Shown here: piece after piece, positions 24,544 to 31,958 of the stretch
How the letters are laid out: each line of letters starts with the position of its first letter
How positions within the stretch are numbered: position 1 is the stretch's first letter
Notes under the pieces: generated by a model
Databases searched by the model: none
What the model was told of the DNA's origin: nothing
Seen by the model: the letters and a program-made list of their open reading frames with translations, nothing else
Program-made: the position numbers and the translations under genes
From: Amycolatopsis aidingensis
GTDB taxonomy: Bacteria; Actinomycetota; Actinomycetes; Mycobacteriales; Pseudonocardiaceae
NCBI RefSeq assembly: GCF_018885265.1
Contig: NZ_CP076538.1
Span: 7,476,001 to 7,540,000, forward strand
Reading direction: 5' to 3'
Length of the DNA: 64,000 nt

Positions 24544-25734
24544 GTGGGTACCACCGCACCGCGGACACCTGTGCTGCCGCCGCCCACGGCGAGTACCGGG
24601 GCAGCGAGGGCGCTGGCACCGGATCTGGCGCGCGGGTTCATGCTGCTGGCGATAGCGCTGGCACATATCCCGTTGTTCGTCAGCAATCCGGGCATGGGCT
24701 CGAAGCCACTGAACGAAGCGGGCGAGTTCCTGTTGACGTTACTGGTCAGCAACGAGGCACGACCGCTTTTCGTGTTCCTGTTCGGTTACGGTCTCGCGCA
24801 GCTGATGCGCGGCAGGCAGCAGCGCGGTGATGACTGGACGTCGATCCGGAAACTACTGCGTCGACGCGGCTTCTGGCTGTTCGCGATCGGTCTCGTGCAT
24901 GCCGTCGTGATCGCGCCCATTGACATCCTCACCGTGTACGGCTTGGCCGCGATGCTGGTCGCAGGGATGGTGCGGGCAAAGGACTCGACACTGCTCTGGG
25001 CCGCGGGGGTGAGCTTCATCCCTGCCACCGCGGTGACGGCGTGGCTGCTGCGATCCGAGCTGAGCGGCACGGCCGCCGAGGTCGGCGGGTCCGGCTTCGC
25101 GGCCTCGATGTCGGCAGACCCCTTCGCGAACATGCTCACCCGGCTGGAAATGGCGCCGATGGGGACTCCGATGACCCTGGCCATGGTGCTTCCGGGCGTG
25201 CTGTTCGGCATCTGGGCGGCACGGCGCCGATTCCTCGACGAACCGGCGGCGCACTACCCGCTGCTGGGCCGTGCGGCGGTACTGCTCATCGGGTTGTCCC
25301 TGGCAGGCAAGCTTCCAGCCGCGCTGATGGCCTCCGGAGTATGGACCACGCCGAGCGAGACTGCCGTGCTGATCGCCTCCGTCGCACATCCGCTCACCGG
25401 ATACCTCGGCGGTATCGGGCTTGCCGCACTCATCGGGCTCGTCGCCGTGCGGCTCGGCCGGACCAGGGGACCCGTCACGACGGCGATCGAAGCGCTCGGG
25501 CAGCGGTCGATGACCTTCTACATCTTCCAGTCGTTCGTGGCACTGACGCTGTTCTACCCGTTCACCCTCGGGTTGACCGACGACATGGGGCTCGCCGGAG
25601 CCATCGGGGTGGCGATCGCCACCTGGCTGGTGTCCCTCATCCTCGCCGAGGCAATGCGCCGCGCGAACTACCGTGGTCCGTTCGAGACATTGCTCCGTCG
25701 CCTCAGCTACCGCCAGGGCGCCCGGCACCACTGA
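24544..25734 (+). CDS. DUF418 family membrane protein (396 aa)
   Basis: Multi-pass protein with the DUF418 pattern: an early RGFMLLAIALAHIPLF helix, EARPLFVFLFGYGLAQLMR, RRRGFWLFAIGLVHAVVIAPIDILTVYGLAAM, and the C-terminal GQRSMTFYIFQSFVALTLFYPF helix. About ten helices. GTG 24544 follows AGTAAGGAGACCAC. Function of the family is not settled; a transport or lipid-modifying (acyltransferase-3-like) role is sometimes suggested. Its 3' end overlaps the convergent iron permease by 32 bp. Codon usage is slightly less GC-skewed than its neighbours, a weak hint of transfer. Confidence 0.82.
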   Translation: MGTTAPRTPVLPPPTASTGAARALAPDLARGFMLLAIALAHIPLFVSNPGMGSKPLNEAGEFLLTLLVSNEARPLFVFLFGYGLAQLMRGRQQRGDDWTSIRKLLRRRGFWLFAIGLVHAVVIAPIDILTVYGLAAMLVAGMVRAKDSTLLWAAGVSFIPATAVTAWLLRSELSGTAAEVGGSGFAASMSADPFANMLTRLEMAPMGTPMTLAMVLPGVLFGIWAARRRFLDEPAAHYPLLGRAAVLLIGLSLAGKLPAALMASGVWTTPSETAVLIASVAHPLTGYLGGIGLAALIGLVAVRLGRTRGPVTTAIEALGQRSMTFYIFQSFVALTLFYPFTLGLTDDMGLAGAIGVAIATWLVSLILAEAMRRANYRGPFETLLRRLSYRQGARHH

Positions 25735-26740
25735 CGCCGGCTCGGCGGCCCACCAGCAGAAGCCAGGCAAGGTAACCGCCGCCGAGCGCGGCGGTGACCA
25801 CGCCAACCGGCAGCAGTGAGGACTCCAGCAGCCGCTGACCGAGATAGTCGGCGGCCACCACCAGCGCGGCCCCCATTACCGCCGAGGGCAGCAGGTTCGG
25901 CCCGGGTAGCCGGGTCAGCCTGCGCGCCAGCTGGGGCGCGGCGAGCGCGATGAACGGCACCGGGCCCGCGCTCGCGGTCGCCGCCGCGGTCAGCGCCACG
26001 GCCAGCCCGAACAGCAGCGGCCGTACCCGGTTGACGTCCACCCCGATGCCGATCGCCAGCGGGTCGCCCATCTCCAGCATGCGCAGCGGGCGGCCGTAGC
26101 AGAACACCACGGGAGCCAGCACGGCCACCGCGATGGCCAGCGGCAGCAGGTGGTCCCAGCCGCGGCCCGCCAGGTTGCCGACCATCCAGGTGACCGCCTG
26201 CGCCGCGTCCCCGATGGCCACCTTGGTCAGCAGGTAGGAGTTCAGCCCGACCAGCACGGCGCTCACCCCGATGCCGATCAGCACCAGCTTGTCACCGAGC
26301 AACCCGCGCGAGCCGCAGAGCAGGGACACCAGCAGCGCGGTGCCCAGCCCGCCGGCCAGCGCGCCGAGCGCGACCGCACCGGCGCCCGCGCCGAACACCA
26401 GGATGGTCACCACCCCGCCGGTCGCCGAGCCCGTGGTGAAGCCGATGATGTCCGGGCTACCCAGCGGGTTGCGGGTGAGCACCTGGAACACCGTCCCGGC
26501 CAGTGCCAGCGCCATCCCGATCAGCACGGCGACCAGCACCCGCGGCAACCGCTGCTCGGTGACCACCAGGTAGTCGAACTTGCTGCCCTGCCCGGCGAGG
26601 GTGCGCAGCACCTCGGCCGGGGTGAGCGCGTAGTCCCCGGTACCGATGGAAAGCACCACCAGCACGAAGGTGGTCACGGCAAGGCTGCCGACCACCACGG
26701 TGGGCCGGGCCCCGATGCGCAACTCCGTCCGCCTGCTCAT
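25703..26740 (-). CDS. FecCD-type siderophore-iron ABC permease, second subunit (345 aa)
   Basis: Nine to ten membrane helices with BtuC/FecD signatures: RLPRVLVAVLIGMALALAGTVFQVLTRNPLGSPDIIGF, the KLVLIGIGVSAVLVGLNSYLL helix, MVGNLAGRGWDHLLPL and a conserved GPVPFIALAAPQLARRLT near the end. ATG 26740 overlaps the stop of the other permease by 4 nt. Acts as a heterodimer with it. The last 32 bp overlap the DUF418 gene. No ATPase gene follows. Confidence 0.9.
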   Translation of the reverse strand: MSRRTELRIGARPTVVVGSLAVTTFVLVVLSIGTGDYALTPAEVLRTLAGQGSKFDYLVVTEQRLPRVLVAVLIGMALALAGTVFQVLTRNPLGSPDIIGFTTGSATGGVVTILVFGAGAGAVALGALAGGLGTALLVSLLCGSRGLLGDKLVLIGIGVSAVLVGLNSYLLTKVAIGDAAQAVTWMVGNLAGRGWDHLLPLAIAVAVLAPVVFCYGRPLRMLEMGDPLAIGIGVDVNRVRPLLFGLAVALTAAATASAGPVPFIALAAPQLARRLTRLPGPNLLPSAVMGAALVVAADYLGQRLLESSLLPVGVVTAALGGGYLAWLLLVGRRAGVSGAGRPGGS

Positions 26741-27762
26741 CGGCCCACCGCCCGCAGCCGCCGGACCAGCCACACCAGCACGATGCCGCCGAGCACGTCG
26801 GTGACGATGCCCACCTGCAGCTCGCCGGGGCTGCCGAGTACCCGGCCGAGCACATCGCAGCCGAGCAGCAGCACCGGCGCGACCAGCACGGACAGCCCGA
26901 GTACCCAGCGCTCGTCCTGGCCGGCCAGCCCGCGCACCAGCTGCGGCACCATCAGCCCGACGAAGGCGATCGGCCCGCAGGCCGCGGTGGCGGCCCCGCA
27001 CAACAGGCCGACCGCGAGCAGCCCGGCCGAGCGCACCAGCAGCGGGTTGGTGCCGAGGCCGTGCGCGGTGTCCTCGCCGAGGGCAAGCGCGTTCAGCGAG
27101 CGGCCGAGCAGCAGCGCGAGCACCACCCCGGCCAGGAAGAACGGCAGCAGCACGGTCAGCGCGTCGACCTCCCGGTTGGCCAGCGAGCCGACCAGCCAGA
27201 ACCGCATCTTGTCCAGCGAGTGCGTGTTGATCAGTTGCATGGCCTGGTTGATCCCGACGAAGCTCGCCTGCACCGCGACCCCCGCCAGGGCCAGCCGCAT
27301 CGGGCTGCTTGCGCCCCGCCCGCCGCCGATGGCATACACCAGCGCGGTGGCCACCAGCGCCCCGGCGAAGGCGAACCAGATCAGCCCGGCGGGCTCGGTG
27401 ACACCAAAGGCCGCCAGCGCGAACACGATCGCCACCGCGGCACCGTGGTTGATGCCGAGGAAGCCGGGGTCCGCGATCGGGTTACGGGTGATCGACTGCA
27501 TCAGGGCGCCCGCCAGGCCCAGCGCCATCCCCGCCGCGATCCCGAGCAGGGTGCGCGGCACCCGGGTGTCCCTGACCACTACGTCCTCGAAGGTGCCCTC
27601 ATAGGCGAACAACGCGTGCAGCACGGCGCCGAGGGAAAGCTGGTTCGAGCCGAAGGCGATCGACAGCAGGGCCACCACCAACAGGGCGACGAGCGCGCCG
27701 AGCAACAGCAGTGGCCGCAGGGTGCGCAGGTCGCGCCCGGGCGGCGAGGTGATCGTCACCAT
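26737..27762 (-). CDS. FecCD-type siderophore-iron ABC permease, first subunit (341 aa)
   Basis: Homologous to the downstream gene: RVPRTLLGIAAGMALGLAGALMQSITRNPIADPGFLGINHGAA, SFVGINQAMQLINTHSLDKMRFWLVGSLANRE, and ATAACGPIAFVGLMVPQLVR. Imports a ferric siderophore with the divergently encoded binding protein. ATG 27762 lies 12 bp from a strong IdeR/DtxR box, so transcription is expected to be shut when iron is plentiful. Confidence 0.9.
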   Translation of the reverse strand: MVTITSPPGRDLRTLRPLLLLGALVALLVVALLSIAFGSNQLSLGAVLHALFAYEGTFEDVVVRDTRVPRTLLGIAAGMALGLAGALMQSITRNPIADPGFLGINHGAAVAIVFALAAFGVTEPAGLIWFAFAGALVATALVYAIGGGRGASSPMRLALAGVAVQASFVGINQAMQLINTHSLDKMRFWLVGSLANREVDALTVLLPFFLAGVVLALLLGRSLNALALGEDTAHGLGTNPLLVRSAGLLAVGLLCGAATAACGPIAFVGLMVPQLVRGLAGQDERWVLGLSVLVAPVLLLGCDVLGRVLGSPGELQVGIVTDVLGGIVLVWLVRRLRAVGR

Positions 27763-27773
27763 GGCGCCAACAG

Positions 27774-27792
27774 TAAGGCAAGGCTAGCCTTA
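27774..27792. promoter_or_regulatory. IdeR/DtxR iron box between siderophore permease and binding-protein genes
   Basis: TAAGGCAAGGCTAGCCTTA matches 16 of 19 positions of the consensus TWAGGTTAGSCTAACCTWA, with a perfect AAGGCTAGCCTT core. It is placed between divergent importer genes and would repress both with Fe(II)-IdeR. Confidence 0.85.
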
Positions 27793-27835
27793 TACAAATA
27801 GTCGGTCAGCTCACCTTACCTTCTGGGAGGCGTAC

Positions 27836-28849
27836 ATGCGTTCCATCAGCGCCCTGAGCCGCCGCGGGTTCCTGACCGGGGTCGCCGCACTCGGCGCGAC
27901 CGCGACGCTGGCCTCCTGCGGCTACCGCGAGGACAGTGAATCCCAGGGCACCGGAGGCGGCCAGGCTGGCGGGACCTGGCAGTACACCGACAGCCGGGGC
28001 CGCGTGCTGGACGGCCCCCGGCCGGAGCGGATCGTCGCGCAGGTGGCCGCGGCCGCGGCGCTGTGGGAGTTCGGGCTGCGCCCGGTCGGCATCTTCGGGC
28101 CGTCCCGGCTGCCGGACGGCAGCCCGGATCCCGAGGTGGGGGCGGTGGACCTGGACACGGTCACCTCGCTGGGCAACGTCTGGGGCGAGTTCAACTACGA
28201 CGCCTATATCGGCCTGCGGCCGGACCTGCTGGTCAGCATCATGTACACAGAGGACTCGCTGTGGTACGTGCCCGAGGAGCAGGCCGACCAGATCGAGAAG
28301 GCCGCGCCCACGGTGGGGGTGGACGTGGGCTTCGTCTCCATGCTGGACGGGATCGCGAAGTTCCGGGAGCTGGCCAAGGCGCTCGGCGCCGATGTGGACG
28401 CCGAGCCGGTGCGCGCGGCGCGGTCCGGGTTCGAGGAGATCGACGCCCGGTTCGAGGAGGCGGTCGGCGCGCTCGGGGACAAGCGGGTGCTGCTGGTCTC
28501 GGCGACCCAGGACAACTTCTACGTCGGCAAGGCGGCAGGCTTCCCCTCCGCGAAGCACTTCACCGAGCGCGGGATGACCATCGTGGAGCCGGAGCAGACC
28601 ACCGACGGGGCCTACTGGGAGGCGCTGAGCTGGGAGAACGCCGGGAAGTACGAGGCGGACGTGATCCTGTACGACAGCCGCGCGGAGAACCTGCAGGGCG
28701 AGGAACTCGCCGGGTTCCCGACCTGGAACCAGCTACCCGCGGTGCAGGCTGGCCGGACCATCGGCTGGAACCCGGCGATCCCGTTCAGCTACCACTCCTT
28801 CGGCTCCCAGCTCAGCAGCATCACCAAGGCCCTCACTCAGCTGACCTAG
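27836..28849 (+). CDS. Ferric-siderophore ABC transporter substrate-binding lipoprotein (337 aa)
   Basis: Tat-like lipoprotein signal: SRRGFLTGVAALGATATLASC, with twin Arg at 9-10 and anchor Cys at about 28. The rest is a class III (BtuF/FepB-like) binding protein: TDSRGRVLDGPRPERIVAQVAAAAALWEFGL, GLRPDLLVSIMYTEDSLW, and a final NPAIPFSYHSFGSQLSSITKAL. ATG 27836 follows GGGAGG. Divergent from the permeases across the IdeR box. Which siderophore is unknown; no siderophore synthesis genes are in the window. Confidence 0.9.
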   Translation: MRSISALSRRGFLTGVAALGATATLASCGYREDSESQGTGGGQAGGTWQYTDSRGRVLDGPRPERIVAQVAAAAALWEFGLRPVGIFGPSRLPDGSPDPEVGAVDLDTVTSLGNVWGEFNYDAYIGLRPDLLVSIMYTEDSLWYVPEEQADQIEKAAPTVGVDVGFVSMLDGIAKFRELAKALGADVDAEPVRAARSGFEEIDARFEEAVGALGDKRVLLVSATQDNFYVGKAAGFPSAKHFTERGMTIVEPEQTTDGAYWEALSWENAGKYEADVILYDSRAENLQGEELAGFPTWNQLPAVQAGRTIGWNPAIPFSYHSFGSQLSSITKALTQLT

Positions 28850-28860
28850 CTTGCTGTAAC

Positions 28861-30282
28861 TCAGCCGCGGGCGTGGGCGTGCAGCAGGTGGGCGACGGCC
28901 TCGGTGACGCGCTGGGCCTGGTCCAGGTGTAGCCACTCGTCCGGGACATGCGCGTTGGAATCCGGGCCGAGCGCCCCGGTCACCAGGAACTGCGCCTCCG
29001 GGTACTTCTCGCCGAGCAGGCCCATGAACGGGATCGAGCCGCCGAGCCCGACGCTGCGCCACGGCGCGCCGAACACCTGCTCGCTGACCCGCTCCAGCCC
29101 GTCGGCGAGCCAGGGTGCGGCCTCCGGCGCGTTCCAGCCGTCGGCCTGCTCCAGCCCGGACAGCTCCACGGTTGCGCCGTACGGCACGTCCGTGGTCAGC
29201 ACCTTCCGCACGGCGGAAAGCGCGGCTGCGGAATCGGCGGTGGGCGGCAGCCGGAAGCTCAGCGCCAGCGTGGTCGCGTCACGTAGCACGTTGCCTGCCT
29301 CGGCGGGATCGGGCAGGCCCGCCCCGCCGATCACCGAGAGCGTCGGCCGCCAGCTGTTGTTCAGCAGCAGCTCCACCTCGTCCTCCGCGGCCGGGCGCAT
29401 GCCGGCGGCCAGCGGGAAGGCCTTCGCGGTTGCGCCGGGCGCGACCTCGGCGGTGGCCACGGTCTCCGCCCGCCGGTTGGCCGGGATCTCGACATTGAAC
29501 TCATCCAGCAGGATCTGCCCGGTCCCGGCGTCCTCGACACGGTCCAGCAGGCTGCGCAGGATCCGGAACGAGCTGGGCACCACCCCGCTGGCCAGCCCGG
29601 AGTGCTGCGCGGACTCCAGCACCCGCACGGTCACGTCCACCTGCACCATGCCGCGCAGGCTGGTGGTCAGCCACAGCCGCTGATAGTCGTTGCCGCCGGA
29701 GTCAAGGCAGACCACGAAGGTCACCCGGCCGAGCCGCTCCGCCAGCTGCTCCAGATAGGCAGGCAGGTCCGGGCTGCCGGACTCCTCGCCGGTCTCCAGC
29801 AGCACCACGGCCCTGGCGTGACTGCCGCCAGCGGCGCGCACCGCCGACAGCGCGGCGGCCGCGGCATAGCCCGCGTAACCGTCGTCCGCGGAGCCGCGCC
29901 CGTACAGCCTGCCGTCCCGGACCACCGGGCTCCACGGCCCGAGCCCCTCCGACCAGCCACCGACCGGTGGTTGCTTGTCCAGGTGCCCGTACAGCAGCAC
30001 GGTGCCTGCGTCCGGCGAGACATCCTCGGTGGCGGGCACGTCCAGCAGCAGCACCGGGCTGCGCCCCGGTAACCGGACCACCTCGATGGTGGCCCCTGGG
30101 AACTGGCGCGCATTCAGCCAGCCGCGGACATGTTCCACGGCGGCTTCCAGCTGCCCGGACTGCTGCCACTCGCTGTCGAAAACGGGAGAGAGGGCGGGAA
30201 TTTCCACCAGGCCGCACAGGCTGGGGAGGATGTCGTCCGCCCACAGCCCACGCACGGTGTTGTGTACCGAGTTTTGCTCCAC
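28861..30282 (-). CDS. M20 family metallopeptidase/dipeptidase, paralogue 1 (473 aa)
   Basis: Di-zinc M20 enzyme of the CNDP-like branch: YGHLDKQP gives metal-binding H100 and D102, GRGSADDGYA the bridging Asp, and LLETGEESGSPD the catalytic Glu pair (about 166-167), then LDSGGNDYQRLW. A lid domain with HSGLASGVVPSSFRILR is inserted. GTG 30282 is chosen over ATG 30291 by comparison with paralogue 2 (38493): both have CAGGAT at the same distance and begin (M/V)-x-Q then TV-x-x-LW. It is convergent with the iron-binding protein and divergent from livF. Roughly 60% identical by eye to paralogue 2. Confidence 0.88.
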   Translation of the reverse strand: MEQNSVHNTVRGLWADDILPSLCGLVEIPALSPVFDSEWQQSGQLEAAVEHVRGWLNARQFPGATIEVVRLPGRSPVLLLDVPATEDVSPDAGTVLLYGHLDKQPPVGGWSEGLGPWSPVVRDGRLYGRGSADDGYAGYAAAAALSAVRAAGGSHARAVVLLETGEESGSPDLPAYLEQLAERLGRVTFVVCLDSGGNDYQRLWLTTSLRGMVQVDVTVRVLESAQHSGLASGVVPSSFRILRSLLDRVEDAGTGQILLDEFNVEIPANRRAETVATAEVAPGATAKAFPLAAGMRPAAEDEVELLLNNSWRPTLSVIGGAGLPDPAEAGNVLRDATTLALSFRLPPTADSAAALSAVRKVLTTDVPYGATVELSGLEQADGWNAPEAAPWLADGLERVSEQVFGAPWRSVGLGGSIPFMGLLGEKYPEAQFLVTGALGPDSNAHVPDEWLHLDQAQRVTEAVAHLLHAHARG

Positions 30283-30365
30283 GTGGCCCATCCTGCCAGT
30301 CCAGATCACAGTTCGGCTCAGCTATTGATTGGCACGCTACTCAACAGTTAACTTCACTGTTCTCC

Positions 30366-30379
30366 GTGATCTAAATCAC
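30366..30379. promoter_or_regulatory. CRP/GlxR-like site GTGATCTAAATCAC before livF
   Basis: GTGA-N6-TCAC with extended symmetry (GTGAT-CTAA-ATCAC), the core of CRP/GlxR operators, 15 bp before the livF ATG. It sits in a rather AT-rich gap between livF and the divergent peptidase gene. That position near the start suits repression, but activator function for the peptidase side is also possible. Confidence 0.5.
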
Positions 30380-30393
30380 TTTGTGGATGTGTG

Positions 30394-31185
30394 ATGCTGA
30401 CGGTGAAAAACCTCGAGGTCGTGTACTCCGACGTGGTGCTGGTGCTGCGCGGGCTGAGCCTCGAGGTGCCGGACGGCCGGATCGTCGCGCTGCTCGGCGC
30501 GAACGGGGCTGGTAAGACCACCCTGCTGCGGGCGGTCACCGGGCTGCTGACCCCGCACCGGGGCAGGATCACCAAGGGCAGCGTGCGGCTGGCGGACCGG
30601 GACATCACCGGTGCGGACCCGGCCGAGGTGGTACGCGGCGGGATCGCGCAGGTGATGGAGGGCAGGCGGGTCTTCGCCGAGATCACCGTGGACGAGAACC
30701 TGCGTACCGGCGCCTACACCCGGCGCTCCCGCGCGGAGGTACGGGAGTCCTACCAGCGCGTGCTGGACCTGTTCCCGGTGCTCGGGCAGCGGCGCCGGTC
30801 GATCGCCGGTTACCTCTCCGGCGGGGAGCAGCAGATGCTGGCGATCGGCAGGGCGCTGATGGCGGCTCCCCGATTGCTGCTGCTGGACGAGCCCTCGCTC
30901 GGTCTGGCGCCGAAGCTGGTCGAGCAGGTGCGGGACATCATCGTGCAGATCAACGAGCAGGGCACCAGCGTGCTGCTGGTCGAGCAGAACGCGCTGATGG
31001 CACTGTCCATTGCGGACTCCGGGTACGTGCTGGAGACCGGGAAGGTGGTCCGCGACGGCCCGGCCGCCGAGCTGCGCGCCGACGAGGACATCCGCGAGTT
31101 CTACCTCGGCGCGGGTGCGGCGCGGTCCCGGCGTTCCTTCGCCGAGGTGAAGAGCTACCGCAGGAGGAAGCGATGGAGCACGTGA
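30394..31185 (+). CDS. HAAT (branched-chain-amino-acid-type) ABC transporter ATPase, LivF-type (263 aa)
   Basis: Walker A GANGAGKTT at residues 35-43, MEGRRVFAEITVDENLRTGAY, signature YLSGGEQQMLAIGRALM and Walker B RLLLLDEPSLGLAPKLVEQV, all LivF-like. ATG 30394 or GTG 30391 directly before it. The C-terminus has a basic tail (RSRRSFAEVKSYRRRKRWST) not usual in LivF. First gene of a six-gene operon; the following livG overlaps it by 13 bp. Confidence 0.9.
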   Translation: MLTVKNLEVVYSDVVLVLRGLSLEVPDGRIVALLGANGAGKTTLLRAVTGLLTPHRGRITKGSVRLADRDITGADPAEVVRGGIAQVMEGRRVFAEITVDENLRTGAYTRRSRAEVRESYQRVLDLFPVLGQRRRSIAGYLSGGEQQMLAIGRALMAAPRLLLLDEPSLGLAPKLVEQVRDIIVQINEQGTSVLLVEQNALMALSIADSGYVLETGKVVRDGPAAELRADEDIREFYLGAGAARSRRSFAEVKSYRRRKRWST

Positions 31186-31958
31186 GCACCGGTGCGCCAC
31201 TGCTCGAGGTGCGGGAGCTGACCCTGCGCTTCGGCGGGGTCACCGCGCTGGACGGGGTGAGCTTCCAGGTCGCCCGCGGCGAACTGTTCGCCGTGATCGG
31301 ACCGAACGGCGCAGGGAAAACCTCGATCTTCAACTGCCTCGGCGGGGTCTATCGCCCGCAGCACGGCACGATCACCCTGGAGGGCCGCGGGCTCACCGGC
31401 CGCGCCCCGGCCACGATCGCCGCCATGGGGGTGGCGCGCACCTTCCAGAACCTCGGTCTGTTCCGGCACCTCACCCTGATCGACAACCTGATGCTGGGCA
31501 GGCACCACCTGATGCGCACCGGGTTCCTCGCCGGAATGGCCTGGTGGGGCCGGGCGAAACGGGAGGAGATCAGCCACCGCGCCGCGGTGGAGGAGATCGT
31601 CGAGCTGCTCGAGCTGGAGCCCTACCGGTCGATGCCTGCCGGGCTGCTGCCCTACGGGGTCGCCAAGCGCGCCGAGCTCGGCAGGGCGCTGGCGATGGAG
31701 CCTGCCCTGCTGCTGCTGGACGAGCCGGTCGCCGGGATGAACCTGGAGGAGACCGAGGACACCGCCCGGTACCTGCTGGAGATCCGGCGGGAGCTGGGGC
31801 TGGCGATGATCCTGGTGGAGCACGACATGAAGCTGGTGATGGATCTCGCCGACCGGGTGCTGGCGCTGGACTTCGGGGTGGCCATCGGCACCGGGACGCC
31901 CGCGCAGGTCCAGCAGGACCCCAGGGTGATCGACGCCTACCTCGGCGGTGCGGCATGA
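31173..31958 (+). CDS. HAAT ABC transporter ATPase, LivG-type (261 aa)
   Basis: Walker A GPNGAGKTS at residues 43-51, GVARTFQNLGLFRHLTLIDNLMLGRHHLMRTG and Walker B ALLLLDEPVAGMNLEETED. The signature region is LPYGVAKRAELGRALA instead of LSYGQQRRLEIARAL, a form I associate with HAAT importers encoded beside acyl-CoA ligases. AGGAGG precedes the ATG. Its TGA overlaps the ATG of the ligase gene. Confidence 0.9.
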   Translation: MEHVSTGAPLLEVRELTLRFGGVTALDGVSFQVARGELFAVIGPNGAGKTSIFNCLGGVYRPQHGTITLEGRGLTGRAPATIAAMGVARTFQNLGLFRHLTLIDNLMLGRHHLMRTGFLAGMAWWGRAKREEISHRAAVEEIVELLELEPYRSMPAGLLPYGVAKRAELGRALAMEPALLLLDEPVAGMNLEETEDTARYLLEIRRELGLAMILVEHDMKLVMDLADRVLALDFGVAIGTGTPAQVQQDPRVIDAYLGGAA

